A DNA stretch of 64,000 bases, taken from Parapristionchus giblindavisi (lineage: Eukaryota; Nematoda; Chromadorea; Rhabditida; Diplogasteridae). The notes under the pieces were generated by a model, which made no database searches, had not been told where the DNA came from, and saw only the letters and a program-made list of their open reading frames with translations. Every line of letters begins with the position of its first letter. The stretch's first letter is position 1. The position numbers and the translations under genes were made by a program. Positions 57,398 through 64,000 of this stretch are shown here, one piece after another. Where the stretch lies: the NCBI GenBank assembly GCA_943737045.1, contig CALSFV010000214.1, forward strand, positions 1,178,001 to 1,242,000, read 5' to 3'.

Positions 57398-60300
57398 GAA
57401 CGAGCGCGGCGGCAGCCACTGCGCTTCTCCATTCATTGGACACGATCATGCATCCGTCAGGTAAGCAAACTGTTTTCAATGTTCGAAGAGATATGATATC
57501 ATATATACTGTATTTTTGGGGCCAAAAGGATAATCGATATGATCATTATTGGTTGATTTCCAACGGAGCAAATGTAATTTGGAAATCAATCAATAATGAT
57601 CTTTCCCCAACACAGCAAATATAATTTTTTTAAATTCTTGTATTTAAATACTCCATTTTTTCTCGTCCCACCCACCCGATTTAAATTTCCATCGGCAAAA
57701 GCTGCCCACATATGTTACTGTAGATCTGTACCCTGGGGGGATTACTGCATGCAGGGATGTGCGGAAAATTTTTTTGAAAAAATCGAAAAATATTCTAAAT
57801 CACGTTTTTTTCTTTAAATTTTTTTTACTATCGATAACATGAAAACGGAAGATTTGCAACTGTGTGATTCTTAATTGAAGCCGCTTTCATGAAAAAAAAA
57901 ATTATGGTCAACTAAAATTGTAATTTTTGTGTCACTATAATACTGATTTTTTTAATGTAAAAAATTTAAGTGCCTTTTTTATGTAAAAGCATTTTTCGAT
58001 TTTTTCGACATAGGTCGAATAGCTAGGTTATCGGATTTCAAAATGCGGTCAGGTTTTTCGATTTTTGACAAATTTGGCTCAAAATGCGGGGGGGGGGGGT
58101 GACATTTCCGCAACGGCATTTCCGCAACCGCTTTTTCCGCAACGGCATTTCCGCAACGGACATTTGCGCAACGGGGAATAACTCGGCTCGTCGGAGTCCT
58201 AGAACCATGGGATGAGTATCATTGTGATAAGCGTCGGTAACACTATCATGACACATATTGATCTTTGATCTTTGCTAACTCCGCTACATTTTTGCAATGA
58301 AGCGTGATTTCGCTCAAAATCATCCAAGACGAGCGGGAAGGGTATCGTTCGACTCCTCATCACCTGTATATCTGCAACCAATAATTGACCTTTGATCTTT
58401 TCCAACTCGGCCTCACATCGGCAACGAGAACCATCAGTCCGAAGTCGGTACCATATCCGGAACCATGTGAAACCGAGGTCCTAAAATGGATGTAACGCTC
58501 GAATGTTAATGCAGGGTGGAGCCTTGCATCGTCTCCCTTGATGTGGTTTGCCGACCGCCAAAGAGCCCCTCAGAGACCCAGGTCTTTCAACTTGCTTTCA
58601 AGACCCTCGCGACACGCGCACACGCTTCCACGCGATGTTGAACTACCGTAATCTACCGTAACCCGGTTCGGTGGGTCAGATCAAGTGCCATGGGTCAGAT
58701 TTCACTAAAAATTGTCTGCATAGCCGCTACGTGTGCAGTATCATTATTAGCTATTGCGGACTACCGTAATCTACCGTAACCCGGTTCGGTGGGTCAGATC
58801 AAGTGCCATGGGTCAGATTTCACTAAAAATTGTCTGAATAGCCGCTACGTGTGCAATATCATTATTAGCTATTGCGGACTACCGTAATCTACCGTAACCC
58901 GGTTCGGCGGGTCAGATTAAGTGCGGTGGGTCAGATCTCTCTAAAAGTTGTCGGAATGACCAATATGTGTGCGAAACAGTTATGAACTGTTGTCAATTAC
59001 TGTACAGCACACGTAGTGGCCATTCTGACGATTTTTTAGTGAAATCTGACCCACCGCACTTGACATGACCAACAGAACCGGGTTACGGTAGATTACGGTA
59101 GTTTACAACAACTCATGATCATACCCCGCACATAGTGACCATTTGGACAATTTATACTGAAATCTGACCCACCGCACTTAATCTGACCAGCCGAACCGGG
59201 TTACGGTAGATTACGGTAGTTTACAATAACTCATAATCATACCGCGCACATAGTGACCATTTGGACAATTTATACTGAAATCTGACCCACCGCACTTTAT
59301 CTGACCCGCCGAACCGGGTTACGGTAGATTACGGTAGTTTACAATAACTCATAATCATACCGCGCACATAGTGACCATTTGGACAATTTATACTGAAATC
59401 TAACCCATCGCACTTGATCTGACCCACCGAACCGGGTTACGGTAGATTACGGTAGTCCGCAATAGCTAATAATGATATTGCACACGTAGCGGCTATTCAG
59501 ACAATTTTTAGTGAAATCTGACCCATGGCACTTGATCTGACCCACCGAACCGGGTTACGGTAGATTACGGTAGTCCGCCATAGCTAATAATGATATTGCA
59601 CACGTAGCGGCTATTCAGACAATTTTTAGTGAAATCTGACCCATGGCACTTGATCCGACCCACCGAACCGGGTTACGGTAGATTACGGTAGCTCACCATC
59701 GCGTGGAAGCGTGTGCGCGTGTCGCGAGGGTCTTGAAAGCAAGTTGAGAGACCTGGGTCTCTGAGGGGCTCTTTGGCGGTCGGCAAACCACATCAAGGGA
59801 GGCGATGCAAGGCTCCACCCTGCATTAACATTCGAGCGTTACATCCATTTTAGGACCTCGGTTTCACATGGTTCCGGATATGGTACCGACTTCGGACTGA
59901 TGGTTCTCGTTGCCGATGTGAGGCCGAGTTGGAAAAGATCAAAGGTCAATTATTGGTTGCAGATATACAGGTGATGAGGAGTCGAACGATACCCTTCCCG
60001 CTCGTCTTGAATGATTTTGAGCGAAATCACGCCTCATTGCAAAAATGCAGCGGAGTCAGTAAAGATCAAAGATCAATATGTGTCATGATAGTGTTACCGA
60101 TGCTTATCACAATGATACTCATCCCATAGTTCTAGGACTCCGACGAGCCGAGTTATTCCCCGTTGCGGAAATGCCGTTGCGGAAAAAGCGGTTGCGGAAA
60201 TGCCGTTGCGGAAATGTCACCCCCCCCCCCCCCCAAAATGCGGTCAGGTTTTCCGATTTTTGTGAAATTTTGGCTCAAAATGCGGTCAGGTTTTTCGATT

Positions 60301-61100
60301 TTTTAAGAAATTCTGGCTCAAAATGCGGTCAGGCTGTGTAACATACTTTTCGAACTATGTTTTTCGAATTTGTTTCGAAATTTTTTTCGTCGAAACCGTA
60401 GGTCTAAGCTGTAATGGAAATTACTGTACTGTACTGTAGTGGGCGGCATTGTCCAGACCCATCCAATTTTTTTTGCATCAAAGGTTGCCCACGTATAATA
60501 GGAATATTTGAGAGTACTGTAGATTTCGATTGAAGCCAAGAAAAGCTAAACCTTAAATTTGAACCGATCTCAGGATACTGGTGGAATGATTGAGATTACT
60601 GTTGTTTTCTATCGGAACAAAGTAAAAATGAAGGAAAAATAAAATATAGGTTAAAGATGAATCATCCTACGAATACTGTTGGAATCATATGTGGTGGGCG
60701 CATGAAAACGATTTTTTTTGCGCACAGCCTTGTCTTCTTTCTTGGTATACATAGCCATGCCACGAAAAAATTGGGAATTCCAGTAAAATCTGCAACAAAG
60801 AACTTAAGGATTGCCAAGCGCACAGCCTTGCCTTACCTCTTCCCCTTTTTTCACACACAGCCTTTCCCTCCATCATGCCTGTTACGTGGGCGCATTGTTG
60901 CTAGCGATTTAGCGAATATGTTACTGTAGATGTGAGTTCTAGTTGGGATTACAAAAAAATCGTTATGATCTTTATTGATTGATTTCCAACGAATTTCAGA
61001 CTGAAGCCGACACCGTAATTCTTCAGTTGCGGCGTGCTCGCAAATGCCGATTGGTGCACCGACCACCCAGCTGCAGGATAATCTCGCACAGCGAATGAAG
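57398..61100 (+). CDS. two possible exons of an unidentified gene
   Basis: Exon 57398-57460 (TSAAAATALLHSLDTIMHPS) lies between an ATTTGTCAG acceptor and a GTAAGC donor and ends in phase 1. A second candidate, 61027-61100 (AACSQMPIGAPTTQLQDNLA then QRMK), starts after ATTCTTCAG in the matching phase and ends at GTATCG. Between them lie 3.6 kb, including the palindrome 58020-60340. An upstream, stronger-looking acceptor at 60999 would give a stop at once, which weakens the link. No family recognised; flanking exons not found. Confidence 0.35.
58020..60340. repeat. palindrome built around an inverted satellite
   Basis: Arms 58086-58650 and 59692-60235 are inverted copies; the outer edges carry G or C runs (58088-58099; 60218-60233) and repeated gttgcggaaatgcc hairpin units. 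A 44-bp word, aaaatgcggtcaggtttttc, repeats at 58040 and three times at 60234-60340. The centre is the 117-bp satellite. Confidence 0.8.
58646..59690. repeat. 117-bp tandem repeat in both orientations
   Basis: Three units in plus orientation, with ctaccgtaatctaccgtaac and ggttcggtgggtcagat, then six in minus orientation from about 59040. The units differ at a few positions; the copy number differs between the arms. Confidence 0.88.
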
Positions 61101-61196
61101 GTATCGCTTTTTCATGAACAAAGAGCAATAGACCGTAATTTTGCTATAATAAAATATTGGTGTAAGGTCTAATGGGAATATTGTAGCTCAGGAATA
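60341..61196. other. scattered attactgta-type repeats
   Basis: Short copies of the words that form the downstream satellite (60415-60440, 60580-60600, 61170-61190) and a duplicated gcgcacagccttg (60721, 60820). Apart from the possible exon 61027-61100 nothing coding is evident. Confidence 0.45.
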
Positions 61197-64000
61197 ATTA
61201 AGATCACTGTAAATTTCGATCGGAATTAAAAAATACGAGGCGCGAGAAAGATATATTTAAATAGACCTCGAGATGCTGTAGAAATTACTGAGGATACTTT
61301 TGGTATGAGCTCCAGTGGGGATTACTGTAGCTCTGGGCTGTAGTAGAGATTACTGTAGGTCTAAGGTCTAATGGGATTACTGTAGGTCAGAGCTGTAATG
61401 GGAGTGCTGTTGGTATGAGCTCCAATGGGGATTACTGTAGCTCTGGGCTGTAGTAGAGATTACTGTATGATGACTGAGCTCTAGTGGGATTACCGTAGGT
61501 CTGAGTTATAGTGGGCTACTGTTGCAGTTAGAGCTCAGACCTACAGTATTCTCCACTAGAGCTCTACTAGGAGTAATTAAGATCACTGTAAATTTCGATC
61601 GGAATTAAAAAACGAAGCAAGACCAAGTTATATTTAAGTAGACCTCGGGATACTGTAGAAATTACTGAGGATACTTTTGGTACGAGCTTCAGTGGGGATT
61701 ACTGTAGCTCTGGGCTGTAGTAGAGATTACTGTAGGTCTAAGGTCTAATGGGATTACTGTAAGTCAGAGCTGTAATGGGAGTGCTGTTGGTATGAGCTCC
61801 AGTGGGGATTACTGTAGCTCTGGGCTGTAGTAGAGATTACTGTAGGTCTAAGGTCTAATGGGATTACTGTAGGTCAGAGCTGTAATGGGAGTACTGTTGG
61901 TATGAGCTCCAATGGGGATTACTGTAGCTCTGGGCTGTAGTAGATATAACTGTATGATGACTGAGCTCTAGTGGGATTACCGTAGGTCTGAGTTATAGTG
62001 GGCTACTGTTGCAGTTAGAGCTCAGACCTACAGTATTCTCCACTAGAGCTCTACTAGGAATAATTAAGATCACTGTAAATTTCGATCGGAATAAAAAAAC
62101 GAAGCGCGAGAAAGATATATTTAAATAGACCTCGAGATGCTGTAGAAATTACTGAGGATACTTTTGGTATGAGCTTCAGTGGGGATTACTGTAGCTCTGG
62201 GCTGTAGTAGAGATTACTGTAGTTTTAAGGTCTAATGGGATTACTGTAAGTCAGAGCTGTAATGGGAGTGCTGTTGGTATGAGCTCCAGTGGGGATTACT
62301 GTAGCTCTGGGCTGTAGTAGAGATTACTGTAGGTCTAAGGTCTAATGGGATTACTGTAGGTCAGAGCTGTAATGGGAGCGCTGTTGGTATGAGCTCCAAT
62401 GGGGATTACTGTAGCTCTGGGCTGTAGTAGAGATTACTGTATGATGACTGAGCTCTAGTGGGATTACCGTAGGTCTGAGTTATAGTGGGCTACTGTTGCA
62501 GTTAGAGCTCAGACCTACAGTATTCTCCACTAGAGCTCTACTAGGAGTAATTAAGATCACTGTAAATTTCGATCGGAATTAAAAAACGAAGCAAGACCAA
62601 GTTATATTTAAGTAGACCTCGGGATACTGTAGAAATTACTGAGGATACTTTTGGTACGAGCTTCAGTGGGGATTACTGTAGCTCTGGGCTGTAGTAGAGA
62701 TTACTGTAGGTCTAAGGTCTAATGGGATTACTGTAAGTCAGAGCTGTAATGGGAGTGCTGTTGGTATGAGCTCCAGTGGGGATTACTGTAGCTCTAGGCT
62801 GTAGTAGAGATTACTGTAGGTCTAAGGTCTAATGGGATTACTGTAAGTCAGAGCTGTAATGGGAGTGCTGTTGGTATGAGCTCCAATGGGGATTACTGTA
62901 GCTCTGGGCTGTAGTAGAGATTACTGTATGATGACTGAGCTCTAGTGGGATTACCGTAGGTCTGAGTTATAGTGGGCTACTGTTGCAGTTAGAGCTCAGA
63001 CCTACAGTATTCTCCACTAGAGCTCTACTAGGAGTAATTAAGATATCTGTAAATTTCGATCGGAATAAAAAAACGAAGCGCGAGAAAGATATATTTAAGT
63101 AGACCTCGGGATACTGTAGAAATTACTGAGGATACTTTTGGTACGAGCTTCAGTGGGGATTACTGTAGCTCTGGGCTGTAGTAGAGATTACTGTAGGTCT
63201 AAGGTCTAATGGGATTACTGTAGGTCAGAGCTGTAATGGGAGTACTGTTGGTATGAGCTCCAATGGGGATTACTGTAGCTCTGGGCTGTAGTAGAGATAA
63301 CTGTATGATGACTGAGCTCTAGTGGGATTACCGTAGGTCTGAGTTATAGTGGGCTACTGTTGCAGTTAGAGCTCAGACCTACAGTATTCTCCACTAGAGC
63401 TCTACTAGGAATAATTAAGATCACTGTAAATTTCGATCGGAATAAAAAAAAAACGAAGCAAGACCAAGTTATATTTAGACCAAGTAGTCCTCGGGATACT
63501 GTAGAAATTACTGAGGATACTTTTGGTACGAGCTTCAGTGGGGATTACTGTAGCTCTGGACTGTAGTAGAGATTACTGTAGGTCTAAGGTCTAATGGGAT
63601 TACTGTAAGTCAGAGCTGTAATGGGAGTGCTGTTGGTATGAGCTCCAGTGGGGATTACTGTAGCTCTGGGCTGTAGTAGAGATTACTGTATGTCTAAGGT
63701 CTAATGGGATTACTGTAGGCCTGAGTTATAGTGGGCTACTGTTGCAGTTAGAGCTCTACTAGGAATAATTAAGATCACTGTAAATTTCGATCGGAATAAA
63801 AAAAACTAAGCAAGACCAAGTTATATTTAAGTAGACCTCGGGATACTGTAGAAATTACTAAGGATACTTTTGGTACGAGCTTCAGTGGGGATTACTGTAG
63901 CTCTGGACTGTAGTAGAGATTACTGTAGTTTTAAGGTCTAATGGGATTACTGTAAGTCAGAGCTGTAATGGGAGTGCTGTTGGTATGAGCTCCAGTGGGG
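61197..64000. repeat. satellite with higher-order structure, runs off the window
   Basis: Units begin with ttaagatcactgtaaatttc at about 61200, 61576, 62063, 62550, 63037, 63415 and 63770. Spacing is about 486 bp, or about 110 bp less when one internal subrepeat is missing. The subrepeat is ggtctaatgggattactgta through tggggattactgtagctctg. Each long unit has a hairpin around gagctcagacctacagta. The two unit types alternate in small details (gcaagacc versus gcgcgaga). Confidence 0.92.

Noticed and set aside
58199..58405. Open frame MEKIKGQLLVADIQVMRS..., also present at 59929-60129 on the other strand
   Set aside because: The two copies are identical only because they lie in opposite arms of the same palindrome; no splice signals, domain or promoter.
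61197..64000. Regularly spaced repeats that could suggest a CRISPR array
   Set aside because: The intervening sequences are themselves repeated, units are hundreds of bases long, and the DNA is from a eukaryote.

Overview
This is eukaryotic, AT-rich DNA with short introns, TTTCAG-type 3' splice sites, Tc1/mariner, CR1-like and hAT relics, and many palindromic transposons. The style points to a rhabditid, probably Caenorhabditis-like, nematode; the species cannot be named from the sequence. No prokaryotic gene organisation is present. Most of the window is repetitive and nested. Genes are few, small and multi-exon. I assembled them by hand from splice signals and matching codon phases, so every gene model is a prediction.

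Genes, left to right. (1) A family of two-exon genes for secreted peptides of about 60 residues recurs across the first 48 kb, mostly as head-to-head pairs around a shared promoter cassette: 1211-2681, 17704-18511, its mirror copy 21671-22478, 31805-32868, 38631-38958 with a partner remnant, 45187-45654 with a partner remnant, and 46863-47596. Three sub-types are visible: C-termini GGWGPNSG or GGWDxNAGxITF, and a truncated type. Several copies are broken. (2) A minus-strand SAP-domain gene (4568-12906) carries tandemly duplicated exon modules. (3) An unidentified plus-strand gene lies at 29931-31230. (4) A minus-strand cysteine-rich ET-module (Ly6/activin-receptor-like) surface protein spans 33510-38130. 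(5) A minus-strand secreted protein in which most exons encode one copy of a helical repeat spans 48330-53877. (6) Two possible exons of an unidentified plus-strand gene lie at 57398-57460 and 61027-61100.

Mobile DNA. An inverted duplication at 13204-23980 contains two peptide genes per arm. Its arms were originally almost spacer-free and are now separated by two palindromic elements sitting at or beside the centre. Palindromic elements with arms of 0.3-1.1 kb also occupy 14207-17207, 24533-28289 (with a second one inside), 36468-37963, 39602-41056, 41084-41678, 41907-45184 (with a second one inside), 48651-51568 (with a second one inside) and 58020-60340. Many lie in introns or right beside genes. 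A TTAA-flanked short element carrying a tRNA-like sequence is present three times. A mariner with a complete DD34D triad but several nonsense codons is inserted in a Tc1 relic (8380-9961), and another decayed Tc1-like element lies at 5199-6472. Two 5'-truncated CR1-like reverse transcriptase fragments lie at 14636-15366 and 54650-56065. The right end, from about 61197 on, is a satellite of about 486-bp higher-order units that runs off the window.

How it fits together: the peptide pairs look like a locally expanding secreted-effector cluster that spreads by segmental and inverted duplication while transposons break individual copies. The remaining genes have compact exons, and their introns hold palindromes that would fold into long hairpins in the pre-mRNA.
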